Positions 11,229 through 23,293 of a stretch of 64,000 nucleotides of DNA are shown here, in pieces. The position numbers and the translations under genes were made by a program. The notes beneath the pieces are model-generated. The model saw only the letters and a list, made by a program, of their open reading frames with translations, made no database searches and was not told the origin of the DNA. The stretch covers positions 853,888 through 917,887 of the forward strand of contig KV748231.1 of the NCBI GenBank assembly GCA_001692895.1. The letters run 5' to 3'. The stretch's first letter is position 1. The number at the start of each line of letters is the position of its first letter. Source of the stretch: Cenococcum geophilum 1.58. Taxonomy: Eukaryota > Ascomycota > Dothideomycetes > Gloniales > Gloniaceae.

Positions 11229-14200
11229 ATGCCTCTAAAAAGAAAACCAACGCCTACACCTAATAGTAATATGCTAGTAATGCGACCGCAGAACACCTTA
11301 GGATTTAGTATAGATAAAACCGCTAGAAGTATACCAGTAGCATTTAAGCTATTTTCTAAATCTTAAAACGATTAGACATCTATAAACGCTAGAGACTAGT
11401 TTAACTTATATACCTAAACTTAATAGGAGCTTAGTAAGGTTACTAGTGTTCTACCTAATACCGCTAATATAAAGGAGCTAGATAAGCTAGCTAAGAAAAT
11501 AGCTAACTTATAGAGTATTATTAATTTAACAAAGCCCTTTTGTTACCTCTTTAGTAAAGAGTACAAGTTATAGAGCGAACGCATACGCCAAATAAATCTT
11601 AACGCCCTAGTTAAGAAGTTACTACCTAATATTAGCGGTACTACTTAACAGCATTTTAACCGGTAGATTGCCGCAGTTAAGAACTAATTCAAGGTCAATA
11701 ACGCTAACTATAACTATAAGCGACGTACGCGCTAAGCTATTAAAGGTTTTATAAAAGAGAAGATAATTACCTAACTAGTTTATTACTGGTTAGGCACTAA
11801 AGATAAGGGTCCTTTACTATAGGACGAATTTAAGACTATAGTCTAAGACTAGATTAGGAACCCTATAGTAAAACGCTTTAATAACGCTATAATATACTAT
11901 ATAGCTTTTATAAAGGAGAACTAAAGGTTTAACGTCTTCCTAGCCCGTATATATAGCTTAAAGGACCTCTTTTTATATACCCCTTTTATTAATCCTAAAC
12001 AATAGGTAGACTTTTAGTTCTTATATCTCCCAGCCCACCTATAAGTAGAGCTCTTTCGCTAGAACTTTGCCTAATAGGTAAAAACCGCTAAAGACCTCTT
12101 TAATAAAATCCGCTATATAGAGTAATTGCTTAATACTATAAAGCTTATAAAAGATCGCGTAAGTAGTAGCGGCAAATTATTATATATAAAGCGCGGCCGC
12201 AGCATAAGCTCTATAGAGTTAGGCTTAGGGAATAGAACCTAAAAAGGGTAACGCTTTTCTAAGCAAGCTTTTAGGGAGACTACTTAAAAGCCAGATAGCT
12301 TAGGGGACCCCCTAGATGCTAGTGCTATATAGGTAAGTTAAAGGACCGCAGGCAGCTACCGTAAGGAATACTAAAAGTAGGCCAATAAAGAGAAATTAGC
12401 TTAGGCTTCGGAAAACCCAAAGCCCTAGTAGCGTATCTCTTTTAACTATAACTAGGGCCTAATATAAAGGGAGAGAAGAAACGCATTATAGTATATGTCG
12501 CAATAGATACGCCCTAGGGCGAAGTCCGCCTATATACTTTATACGACAATAAATACTAAGTTAACCTTATTAATTAAGATATTATCCGTAAGTTTAACCT
12601 ACCTATATATAACGCGTTATATTTATATAAACTTATTACACGTTTCCTTAATAGTAACTAGATAACAATCTAGAATACTTATAATCTAACGGTTACCACT
12701 AGCAACTCTTAGGGTACCTCTCGCACTATTAGCCCGCAGACCTTTTAGGGCGGCTTATTTAATAGTTATAATATAGTTTTTAAATGGGATTAGCTCGCGG
12801 AAGCAGATCTATTAATTAGCTTCTGTTCTAAACAGTTTATCTAGGGTACTTTAGACCCTAAACGCCTCTAAATAGTCACTCTTAACGCTCTTCTAGCAGA
12901 CATTAAGGCTGGTAAAATAGTCTATTCGCTATATCCAGAAGACTCCTTCTCTACGCCAGTTATAAATATAATAGAGGACCTATTATTACTAGCAGTAAGT
13001 ACCCATATAGACCCTCCGGATATAAAAACACCAGTTATAGATATAGTAGAGGACCTGCCGTCACTAGCAGCGAGTACCTATAGAGACCCTCTAGTGCTGG
13101 CACAGATTACCTATACGCAAGGGGGAGGTAATTAAAACCCTAAAACTATTAAGTATACTACAGCAGAGCTATATACACTCTCTATATAAATATACCTATA
13201 AAACGCATATTGGCTGCACCCTTCTCTCCACTAGCTCCTAAAAGCACACTACTATATAATAGTCGCTTTAACCTTTATAGCCCCTAGCCTACTAGAGGTA
13301 TATAAGGAGGAAATTAATGTCTTCTTTAATAAGCTAGTAAGCATACTACCGTAGAACTCTAAGTATAACTATATAATCAACTTAGAAGAAGGCAAGACGC
13401 CACTATAAATGCCCCTCTATAACCTCTTATAAAAAGAGTTATAGATCTTATAAGAGTACCTAGACAGTGCTCTTAAAAAGGGCTAAATTAGGCCTAGTAA
13501 GTCGCCTACTAGAGCGCCTATTCTCTTTATGCCAAAAGCAGATAGTATAATGCGGCTATATATTAACTATAGACGCCTAAACAAAATTACAATTAAAAAT
13601 CGGTACCCCCTACCGCTAGTCGGCAAGCTCTTTAATAGGCTTAGCTATACGAAGATATTTATAAAGCTAGATCTTTATAATGCGTACTATAGGATTTGTA
13701 TTAAAAAGGGAGATAAATAGAAGACCGCATTTAAAATACGCTACGGTCACTTTAAGTACCTAGTAATACCCTTTAGTCTTACTAATGCCCCTATAACTTT
13801 CTAGAGCTATATTTATAAAGCTCTAGAAACCCTAGTAAATACTATCTACGTAGTTTACCTAGATAATATTCTTATTTACTTAAATAATAAGGACAAGCAC
13901 GTTAAGCACGTTAAGCAGATACTACAACAGCTCCGCACTTAGGGCCTATACGCCAAACTATTAAAATATATCTTTTATACTAAGAACATTAAGTTCCTAG
14001 GCTTTATTATTACCCCTAGGGGTATTATAATGGACCCTAACCGCGTAAAAGCTATTAAGGAATAGCCTAAGCCTAAGTCCTATAGAGATATCTAGGTCTT
14101 CCTTAGCTTTGCTAACTTCTATAGGCGATTTATCTGGAACTACTTAGATACCGCATACCCCCTACATATATATCTTATATAGGCATATTGCGACCCAATG

Positions 14201-16720
14201 TTAAATAGGGAGAAGAAGAAGAAGCGTAAGTTAAAAGGGCCTACTAAATAGTATTAACCCTAGTCCTAGCCTAATAACGCGCAGTAGGCGTTCTATAAGC
14301 TACGCGCTGCGTTTATATAGGCTCCTCTACTTCGCCACTTTAACCCTAATCTACCCCTAATAGTGATTACTAACGCTTCCGACTATACCTATAGCGGTAT
14401 ACTTCTACAGCCTTTAGGGCAGGGAGATTAACTCTACTAGCACCTAATCGCTTATTATAGTCAGAAGCTTACTAGCCTAGAAGTATAGTATAATACATAT
14501 AATAAAGAACTACTCGCTATAGTACAATACTTTAAGACGTGGCGCTATTACCTTAAATACGCCGCGCATATAACGCGCGTGCTCTACAATTATAATAATC
14601 TTAGGTACTTTATAACCACTAAGAGCTTATCTACTCGCTAGGCCTAGTATACTAAAGAACTAGCTAAGTTTAATTTAAAATTAAATATAAGCTAAGTAAA
14701 GTAAATCCCGCTAATACACTATCCTAGCGCCTAGATTATACCAAAGGCTTTAAAGATAGTAGTAAGAAAACAATCCTTAATACTATACTACCTATATTAT
14801 AGCAAAAGTTATAGGTTATAGGCCTTATGGGCGGCCCTAGTGCTACTACACTAAACTAGCGAGTAGCATATATATAGTATGCGAGCGACCCTTATAAACT
14901 TAGCGCTAGCGGACCAGAGCGTCCTACTATTCTCTTTAAAACTACTCCAACTAACTTAATAGCGCTTAACCCTAGAGAAGACCCCTTAGCCTAGGCTACG
15001 GTCCCCCATAATAACCTAGTAAGTTACCTACGTATTATATATTACTTTACTAGCACTAACTTTACGCAGAGTCTCATGCCATAGCAAAAAGTAGTAGTAG
15101 CTACTTTAGCTAAAATAGCGTTTACGGAATAACCCCCTAAGTTACTAGTTAATTTCATTTATAGAGTATAAAAAAGGGACGCCTTTATACGCTCTATATA
15201 TAATTAGTTAACCTAGGAATAAGTTCCTACTAGTAATAAGAACTATACCCTTAATAATTAAGGACTCCTAAGGTAAAATAATAAAGTCTAGGTGCTAAAT
15301 TGTATACTACTATAATAGGAGATCCTTAAGCGGAATCATAACAATCCTATAGGCGGCCACTATGGTTTTAACCGTACTTTTAAGGTAATTACGCAAAAGT
15401 ATACTTAGAATGGCCTTACCTAGGACCTCCGCAAATACCTAGATAATTATAATACCTACTAAGGCTCTAAATCGCGCCGCTATAAACCCTATAGTAAGCT
15501 ATAGCCTCTTTAGGCCCCCACCTAAGCCTAGCGGCATTATTTACTTAACTTTATTACGGATTTCCTAGAGTCTAAGACTCCTAATAGTATAGAGTATAAC
15601 TCCGTCCTTATCCTTATAGACTATTTTATAAAGCTAGTACGCTACTATTTAGTATATAAGATAATTAATACTATACAACTCGCAGAACTCTTATTTAGAG
15701 TCTTTGNANAAATAGGGCCTCTAGATAATATTATCTCTAATAAGGGTAGTGTATTTATAAGCGAGTACTAAAGCACCATATACTACTATCTCCGCATTTA
15801 ATATAAACTTAGTACTACATTCCACCTATAGATAGATAGTTATATAAAACGTCAGAACTAGGAGCTTAAGGTATACCTATATATATTTACAAAGAAGGAA
15901 CAGTCTAATTAGGCCTCCCTACTTAAAGAAGTAGCCTTTACCTATAACTCTAAGGTCTATACTATAATAAAGCATTCCCCTATTAAGCTTGCCTATAGCT
16001 AGCTACTAAACGTCCTAAATAGAGTTCTAGATAGCGTCTAAGACGCCTAGTAAGGTAAGAAGGGGTCTAAGTTAATAAATGTCCAACTCGCAAAGACGTA
16101 TCTATAACGCCTACGCCTTACATATAAGGTAGCGGTAGCGTCAATAATACACGCCTAAAAGCTTTAGGTAAAATACTATAATCGTCACCACCTAGCCAAG
16201 CATTTCGCCGTCAGTAAACGAGTCCTACTCTCCTCTAAGAATATCCACACAAAACGTCCCTATAAAAAGCTTAACTACAAGTTTATAGGACCGTTTTAAA
16301 TCCTAGAGCGCGTAGGGTAGCAAGTATATAAGCTAAAGCTCCCACCTACTATAGCATAGCTCCACCTAGTCTTTTATATCTCCCTACTAGAGCCTTATAG
16401 GTCACGCCCTAGGTTTTAACCCCTAGCAGTAAAAGAGCTTAAGGAAGGCAGCTAGGAAGTAGAAGCAATTATTGCCTACTAGAATTATACTAGATAACTA
16501 TAGTACCTTATTAAATAGCTAGGATGGCTAAATAAGTATAATAAATAGAAATATAAAACAGAACTTAAGAATTATTAATAACTATTAGATAAGTACTATA
16601 AGCGGGACACCCTAGTCTTATAGCTAAAACGCAGGCGAAAAGTAAGCGCCGCTATTAAAATATAACCTATATTAAAGCGGAATAGAGGACGTCCAAAGGG
16701 ATTAAAGAATAAGTAATAAT
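11229..16720 (+). pseudogene. Gypsy-2 gag-pol with chromodomain and AT-hook, stops throughout
   Basis: A gag-like start (MPLKRKPTPTP) lies at 11229, with a capsid-like region to about 12150. Reverse transcriptase is well preserved at 13440-14140. Its block RLYINYRRLNKITIKNRYPL is easy to read, and the YxDD box reads VYLDNILIY near 13853-13879 (second Asp changed to Asn). RNase H lies at about 14380-14660. Integrase (about 15330-16390) shows the zinc-binding histidines (GGH near 15355) and FITDFLES; the next catalytic Asp has become Asn (ISNKGS). A chromodomain follows at about 16445-16600. It is succeeded by RGRPKGLKNK (about 16683-16715), which matches an AT-hook. Numerous TAG/TAA stops make it non-functional. 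Confidence 0.88.
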
Positions 16721-17565
16721 TGCTATAACTTATAAGCGAGGCCACGGCGTATACTAGTAATAAAGCTTAATTTAAAAAGCACCCTTCCTAGACCTAATTC
16801 GTCACTCTATACTAGCTAAGCAGATTATTTATATATTAGAGAATAGGCCTATTTATAACCGGGGTCCATTTAACTAAGGTCTATAACCTACTAGTAACCC
16901 GCTAGTAGTAACCTATACTAACAACTTATACTATTCTATATATATACTACGCAGATAACGCACAAGGCTAAAATATAAGTTAGCGGCGGGTCTAACGGGT
17001 ATATAGCCTTACTATCCTAATCTAGCTATATATAAATAACCTATAACCTACCCATAAAGTATATACGGCGCTACGCTGGTATAGCATAAGGCCAAAGTAG
17101 GGTTAGCGGCGGATTTAACAGGTATATAGCCTTACTATCTACAAATTTGGCTACATATAAATAACCTATAACCTACCTATAAGGTACTAGTAACCTACCT
17201 ATATAAGTAAGCTCTAGAATATTTTTAGTCTACCAAATTTAGGCAACGGTATTAAGCTCCACTAGCTCTACCTATTAAATAGACTAATTAGGATTTTCTA
17301 TACCGGGTATATAAAATTGCTACTAGCTTAGTTAAATACGGGGGAGTCTTAGCAAGGTAAATCTAACTAATTAAACAACTTTAACCGCCGGTCAAAGTTC
17401 CTTAATATCTTCGCGCCGCATATATATACTACCTATTTCTCTATACGCAAAATCAAGACACTCTTTCCCCTCTAAATTTTTTCCTTACTAATGTTTTTTA
17501 TAGGGTTTTATTAAGGCTTAAGTATATAAAGGATTAGGAACAACCCTTTTTAAAGGGGGGGGCAT

Positions 17566-17790
17566 TATTAGGTAAAACCTAAGTAGATAATTATATAGCT
17601 ATAAGGTATAGGCGACCCTAGGGCAACCTAGGGGTAACTCGCCTATAAGGTACGTGCTCTACATATACCTAGGGAAAACCCTTCCTACCTTATACACAGA
17701 CTCCTCCTTTTCCCTTAAGGATTCGTCTCTATCTATATAATATACCTATTATTCTATCATTGGACTCCCTATCTATATCCTTACCTCACA
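17566..17790 (+). repeat. Gypsy-2 right LTR (225 bp)
   Basis: Ends CACA followed by ACTAG, the duplicated target. It is preceded by an A3G8 purine tract. Confidence 0.9.
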
Positions 17791-18279
17791 ACTAGTATAT
17801 TTTTAAAACATTATGTAGATACTTGGCGTTTTTTTAATAACTTTACTAGTAGAATAGGAAAGCTATATAGAAATTTTATTACTTAATTAGGATTTTTACG
17901 CTATTTACTTAAAAGGAAAAGTAAAGGTTAAAGATAGGAGTAAGGAGGGTTAGGGAATTAAGTAAACCCTAAAAATAGAGGACCTAATTTTAGGCTCTTA
18001 AAACATCTAAAATTAGGACCCTCTTAAAAGCTAAAAATAGCCCTTTATTTACACCTAAAATTAAATACTTAATTTTTAGAGCCTACTTAATCCCCCTCTT
18101 TCTTTCTCTCTAAGTTTAGGTAGTAGCCTTAAATATAACTTATATAAAACGGCGTAGGGCAACTTATTAAAGCGTAAGCTAGTAAGGCTTAGCGACGTAT
18201 ACTAATTAATTAAAAGCTAAAAAGCTAAAAATAAAAATAAATCTTAGCAATTTGCCTATTTATAAAAGCGCTTACGGTT

Positions 18280-18408
18280 CTACTCCCTTATAGTTCTATT
18301 CCCCTAGGGCTTTATTCCCCTAAGAGATTATTCCCCTAAGGCTTTACTTCCCTAGGGCTCTACTCCCCTAGGGGATTATTTCCCTAGGGCTTTATTTCCC
18401 TAAGGCTT
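18280..18408 (+). repeat. 16-17-bp minisatellite, TATTCCCCTAGGGCTT type
   Basis: About eight imperfect copies of a C-rich unit such as CTTTATTCCCCTAGGG. The C runs survive because CpC is not a RIP target. Confidence 0.8.
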
Positions 18409-19214
18409 CGTCTTCTTAGCTTACTTAGATCTGCCCTTATATATAGGGTAAACTAAAAGCAATAAATAGATTGTTAGGGGTCCGTTAACGAAAATTTTAA
18501 CCTAAGTTTATACTTAATAGGCCCTTACTTAAAGGCTTTTAATATAGAGGCTTTTAGGTTAAAAGCTTTTAATATAGCTTTTATAGTTCGTAATTAAGAT
18601 TATATTAGTTATAAATAGTATATACTTAAACTGTAAAGCTTTAATATAGAGCCTTCTGCTTAAAATATAATAGAGTAGTTAATTATAATTAGAGTTTAAA
18701 AATTTAGGACCTAAAAGTAATAGATCACTTATAAACTTAGGTTAATAAGCTTTATAGTTCCCATACTATAAAATTAACCTTTTAACTAAAAATGTTAGTA
18801 ATATCCGCTAATTAATTCTACGTACCGGGGTACAGTTTATAAGTGCGGTTTTATTATACTTACTAAATTTAAATTACTATTAACATATCCACAATAAAGA
18901 GATTTTTTATTATTATCTATTTTACAAGGCTAAAGTAAGGTCTTTACTATTATATATATAACTTTTTTAGTTAATTTAGTTTATATTTTAATAATATAGG
19001 TCTAATTAATAATTTCTACCCTAGTGCCTTAACCGAATCTATAATCCTTACTCTAGTTATATAGTTTAAGCTTACTAAGGTAAGCTATTAGATCTATATA
19101 ATAGTTATCTAGAGCTAGATTTTCTAGCTAATTTCTGGTTAAAACGAAATATACTAAGTTCTAGTAACTGTAGAAGTCCTTCCTCTAGAAGTCTGGCGCT
19201 AAACTATAAATTAT

Positions 19215-19567
19215 AGGCGTGTTTGGTTGCAACTCAGAGCCTTTTAAATCTAATATTAATCTATACTTTCTTCCGGCAGAAAAGGACGCGTTTATCCAAA
19301 TTTGTATATATATTTATAGCGCTCTAGATTAAACTAAATCTAAAATCTAGAACTTAAACCTCTAGATTAAACTAATACTAGGACCTTTAGTTTAGAAGCT
19401 TTATACAGTAAAGTTGCTAACTTTTAGCGTTCTTTTAGCGTGTAATTCTAGTATTCTTTAAGCGGTAAGAGGAACATTAAAATTTTAAAGCTGTATAGGC
19501 AAAATCACTCTAAATTAACGGATTCTAAACTAAATCTAAGGCCTTTAAATTGCAACTAAATACGCCC
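19215..19567. mobile_element. Small TIR element (MITE-like), ~353 bp
   Basis: The ends are inverted: left AGGCGTGTTTGGTTGCAA, right TTGCAACTAAATACGCCC, flanked by TAT on both sides. TGTTTGGTT-type ends and a 3-bp AT target recall PIF/Harbinger MITEs; that classification is inference. The interior carries no gene. Confidence 0.6.
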
Positions 19568-19908
19568 TATATCTTATAAGTAACGCCCTTATATCTCGTA
19601 TATAAAGTATTTTTATACTTACTTTCTAATAAAGCTTAACTATAAAAGAGAGTGCTAAAGCAGCTCTAGATGCTATAAAGGTTTTATTTATAGGCGTTTT
19701 AAATTACCAATTATATTCTATACGAAACCTCTACTATTTTAATTATATTAGATTATAGATTTTATATTATACTTGCCTTTAGAGGCGCTTTATAAACTTT
19801 TTCTTAATAAAAGTACCGCGTTTAAATCTATGGTAATAAGATATATTAGGCGCGGTGGAAAGAAGGTAAAATAGGTAAGATTTAGACTAGTTATAACTTC
19901 CTATAGAC

Positions 19909-20125
19909 TATTATTCTCTAGATATAACCATTTGTTAAACTAGTTATTCTCTAAATATAACTGCTTTAGACGTAGCTATTCTAGATTTAGCTATTAGATA
20001 TAGCGTTCTTACTTTTTAAATATAACTATTCTCTAAATATAGCTATTCTTTAAATATAGCTATTCTCTAGTAGTTATTCTTTAGATATAGCTACCCTCTA
20101 TATAGCTATTCTCTAAATATAGTTC
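19909..20125 (+). repeat. 17-bp minisatellite, AGCTATTCTCTAAATAT type
   Basis: About twelve copies of a 17-bp unit with some shortened units of 14-15 bp. Two more units lie at 20184-20208. Confidence 0.8.
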
Positions 20126-20629
20126 TCCTATTTAGCGCTGCTAAGAGGACCGGCCATTTTAGGCCAATTAGGCATCCGATAATTCTTTAAATATAGCTAC
20201 TCTCTAGACGTAACTAGGATCCCTTAACTACGGTTAGCTAAAAATAGAGGGTCCTAGAATTAAGTTCTAAGGATAATATTTAAAGCCTAGTAAAAACTTA
20301 TATAAGTTATAATAAATAACCTATTCTCCTATAGCAAATATTATTAAATAGGCTATATCCCTTTAAACGTCGGCGTCTAACCTTATTAATAAGATAATGG
20401 GTCTATATATAACACTAAAAGTTCGTTAATCTAGGGTTCCTTATTAGGTAAAATCTTATTAATAACGTTAAATATAACTTAACGTTTAAAGGGATAGATA
20501 TATAAAAGGTATAATTCCTTAAGTATAAACGAAGATTCGTAGTAGAGAAGAGAATTAAGTATAGAGGTATTGCTAGTGTTAATCTCGAAGTGCTATATCT
20601 TGTATATAAAAAGGATACAGGAAATATAG

Positions 20630-20816
20630 TGTCACGGCACTGACCTGACACGTTGTTATAACTCAGTGTTGTCATGACACGAGCACAGACCTGACCCCTA
20701 AGCGACGTGTATATATACCGCCTCACCTCCTACATAGATCCTCACACGACATCGTTTGTCAATCATATACAGTCACCTCGTACATCGTACCTTGACAGTC
20801 CGCACGTACTGTGACA
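20630..20816 (+). mobile_element. Solo LTR (187 bp), clean, TSD TATAG
   Basis: Starts TGTCACGG and ends TACTGTGACA, so the six terminal bases are inverted (TGTCAC/GTGACA). The exact duplication TATAG lies on both sides (20625-20629, 20817-20821). It keeps CpA and TpG in full while both flanks are RIP-saturated, which dates the insertion after the RIP of its target. No internal element remains; it is the usual product of LTR-LTR recombination. The open frame on the minus strand here is incidental. Confidence 0.85.
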
Positions 20817-20821
20817 TATAG

Positions 20822-22039
20822 CGAGACTTAAGAATTTCTTCTAGAAGAATAGTTGCGATCGCCTAGATATTTAAAATTATCTTTCTACTGTTATTAATTA
20901 GGAGCAGCTTAACGGCCATTTAACTTTTAAAAACTATTTTTTTTAGTAATATAGTATCTGCAAATATGGAGTCTCTAGATTAATTAGATATCTTACTTAC
21001 TATAGCTTTTATTATAAAGCGATTCCGCCTAATTAGATTAGTAGAAGCTTATATAGAGCTAAAATAAAATTACCGGCTTTAGCCAGTCCGGTAAACTAGA
21101 TATTAATAAAATTAAGAGCGAATATTGGAATTAAGTTATTGCGGCTAAGCTGCTTTTCGCGCTTTAGACGATATACTATCCTAGGCATATCCTAAATTTA
21201 TAAGGTATATAGTTAAGCATAATAAACGACTGACCACCCTAAAAGGCACTAGTATCCTTACTTTTAGTTCTAACTAATAGTAATTTTAGTATTTATAACC
21301 GCGAGTAAGCTTCCTTCCTACTAGTAGAATCTACACTAGGCTAACTTCCTATAGTATTAAAAGACTTCCTATAGATAATTTTAAATTGCTTATTAATATT
21401 TTAGATAAAGAATGTGGTAGTTTTCTCTATAAATACAGCGAATAAATGACTTACTTTCTTAATCTCCTCTTAGGACTAATTCTAAAGAGAAAATATGTAC
21501 TTAAGGATACGGACAGATTCCTTATAAAGGAGGAGCTATTTAACTTGCTAGGTTTAATATAATACTTAAAACTAGATAGGTAAATATTAGTGTAGATTTT
21601 TGCAATATATAGGGATGTGTTAATTATATATATAGATTATTACTGTTAATATATAATTATATAGGATAGTACTAAGCCACCGGGACGTATTTAAAGAACT
21701 TACTTTATACCTTAAAAGCGTATATATATATAAATATATATTCTGCTTAAATTAATAGTATTCCAGCTACTAGTAGTCACGGTAAGTTATAAAGGTTATC
21801 TATAATAACCGTCTGGTTTAGGCATTATAAGTAGCTATACTATTAGCGCTGCGCTTGGTAGATAATATAAGGAAGATTACTAAATATTTAGTAGCATTTA
21901 TATTGCTATATAAGGTGTAGGCGATATATAAATAGCACTACTACTAGTTATAGCGACTAGTATATAGTTTTAAACCTATATTATAAAGATTTACTTACGG
22001 TTTTATTGCTTTCTAAATATCCTAGTTATAGTATATATA
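20822..22039. other. AT-rich, RIP-mutated DNA, no gene recognised
   Basis: Both strands were read; no motif could be assigned. The dinucleotide pattern is that of RIP-mutated repeats. Confidence 0.6.
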
Positions 22040-22830
22040 GCCAATTATACGGTTAAATAAGGAAGCTAAAGGGTTAAGGTAATAGCTCTTTAGCCCTACC
22101 CTAAGTATTATAAAAAAGAATAAATATAACATTGTTTATTATATATAAGGCGTATACCAGAATTATAGGCTTAATTATATTAGCGCTTAGGTTATTTAGA
22201 ACGTGGTTTATAAATAATATTTAGTATATTAAAAATACACTTATATATTTATAAAAGTTAAGTAAGATTCTAATAATACAGAACTTAAAATTAGCTAAAC
22301 TTAGTATAAATTTATATATTAACTATACTAATTTAGCTAAAACTCTGTTTACTAGTGTTATAAAAGCTTTAATTATCTCTAAAAAGCGTAATAAGTTAGG
22401 GAGCTTAGGTAAAGATTTTTTAGTTAGTTGGTGTAAGGCGTTAAAGGTGCGTCTATAAAGCTTAAAGGCGGCGTAATATATTAATATTTTTCTTAAGGAG
22501 GCTGCGCAGTAGATATAGCCGTGTGTTATGCTATAGGAAGGTCTGTATTATAAAGTTAGCGGTAGTAGTTATGAGAACTGGTTAAGGTTCCCGCAGGCTT
22601 TAATCGACTTAGTAACTGCAACACGCTAAACAGCCGAGCAGCACGCAATAGCGTTGGCGGCAGTGCTTCACCGCCACCACGCCACACTTGAGAGTGTCAG
22701 TTCCTACGCCAACCAGCTGCCCGTTTACTCTACGTTCTCCATCCCTCGATCTCGACAAGTACCTCCTCGACGAAAGAGTAGCCGGTGCGGGTCGGCCGCC
22801 CTCCCTACTAGCGTTGGCAAACTGCAGAGG
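22040..22830 (+). repeat. Dispersed repeat R, copy 1 (borders HET island)
   Basis: Aligns over its length with 58826-59590 in the same orientation, for example GGAAGCTAAAGGG near the start and GAGAACTGGTTAAGGTTCC (about 22572 and 59337). In this copy the left 560 bp are AT-rich and RIP-mutated, while about 22609-22830 is clean and GC-normal. In copy 2 the equivalent part is fully RIP-mutated. The right end carries the 20-bp GC-rich motif (22787-22806) followed by ACTAGCG; a third fragment lies at 10756. No protein could be assigned. Confidence 0.75.
22787..22806 (+). repeat. 20-bp GC-rich motif, left copy
   Basis: GCGGGTCGGCCGCCCTCCCT. An exact inverted copy lies at 26234-26253 on the other side of the HET gene. 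Weaker similarity continues about 30 bp on either side. Confidence 0.85.
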
Positions 22831-23293
22831 TTCGCACAAGTTTCGCGTACTTGAGGCACCGCCGTTTTTCCTGCACCCAAGCGCCACGGGGAAAGATTAA
22901 CTCGAGTTTGATTGAACTTCTTTCACGCTAGATAGAAGGCCTTGGAAATTCAGACTCGGCACCTGCATTCTCAGCAGCCCCCCCGAAGAGCTGGGAAAGA
23001 ATGGGTGATAAACGGGCATACTCAACAAGTTGGTGAACTAGGTCAGGAAAAAAAAAGTAACTCTGGCAAGGGAAAGGCAACTTTAGTCGGGCTGTAGTGG
23101 GTTTTAACATAAAATGGCGTCCCCGCTCCCACTCATTACATATTCGAGCTTTCTGCCTCAAAATCGTACATCTGCTCCAGTAATAAATTCAACCCTAACA
23201 GCCACATGGCCAGAAAATAACTTTCAACCCCCCTAAAGCTCAGCACGAATTCCTCTCGGCCTGCTCCGCACCAGCACAGCCTGTCCCCGCCGG
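22831..23293 (+). promoter_or_regulatory. Upstream region of the HET gene
   Basis: 460 bp of clean sequence before the start codon, containing an A9 run near 23047 and a C-rich stretch near 23224. No TATA box is evident. A promoter is assumed from position only. Confidence 0.35.

Larger units (their letters stand above)
10952..17790 (+). mobile_element. Gypsy-2: full-length RIP-degraded Ty3/Gypsy chromovirus
   Basis: Equal 225-bp LTRs (10952-11176, 17566-17790) are flanked by the exact duplication ACTAG (10947-10951, 17791-17795). A purine tract with eight G (about 17553-17562) precedes the right LTR. Both LTRs now start TA instead of TG; the left ends TATA where the right ends CACA, so the left is more strongly mutated. 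Domain order gag, protease, RT, RNase H, integrase, chromodomain is clear. It is a different family from Gypsy-1/3. Two ambiguous bases (15707, 15709) lie in the integrase region. Confidence 0.92.
17796..20629. other. AT-rich, RIP-mutated DNA with repeats, no gene recognised
   Basis: No protein family could be read in any frame. It holds two minisatellites (18280-18408, 19909-20125), a 16-bp perfect inverted pair (18497-18512 with 18730-18745, TTAACCTAAGTTTATA) and a small TIR element (19215-19567), each listed separately where clear. Confidence 0.6.

Noticed and set aside
20415..20726. 103-codon minus-strand frame
   Set aside because: It straddles the boundary of a solo LTR and RIP-mutated DNA, so it cannot be an ancestral gene.
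22609..22900. Small protein-coding genes in overlapping frames left of the HET gene
   Set aside because: Three overlapping frames on both strands with no domain; the shared SREGGRPA reading comes from the inverted GC-rich motif.
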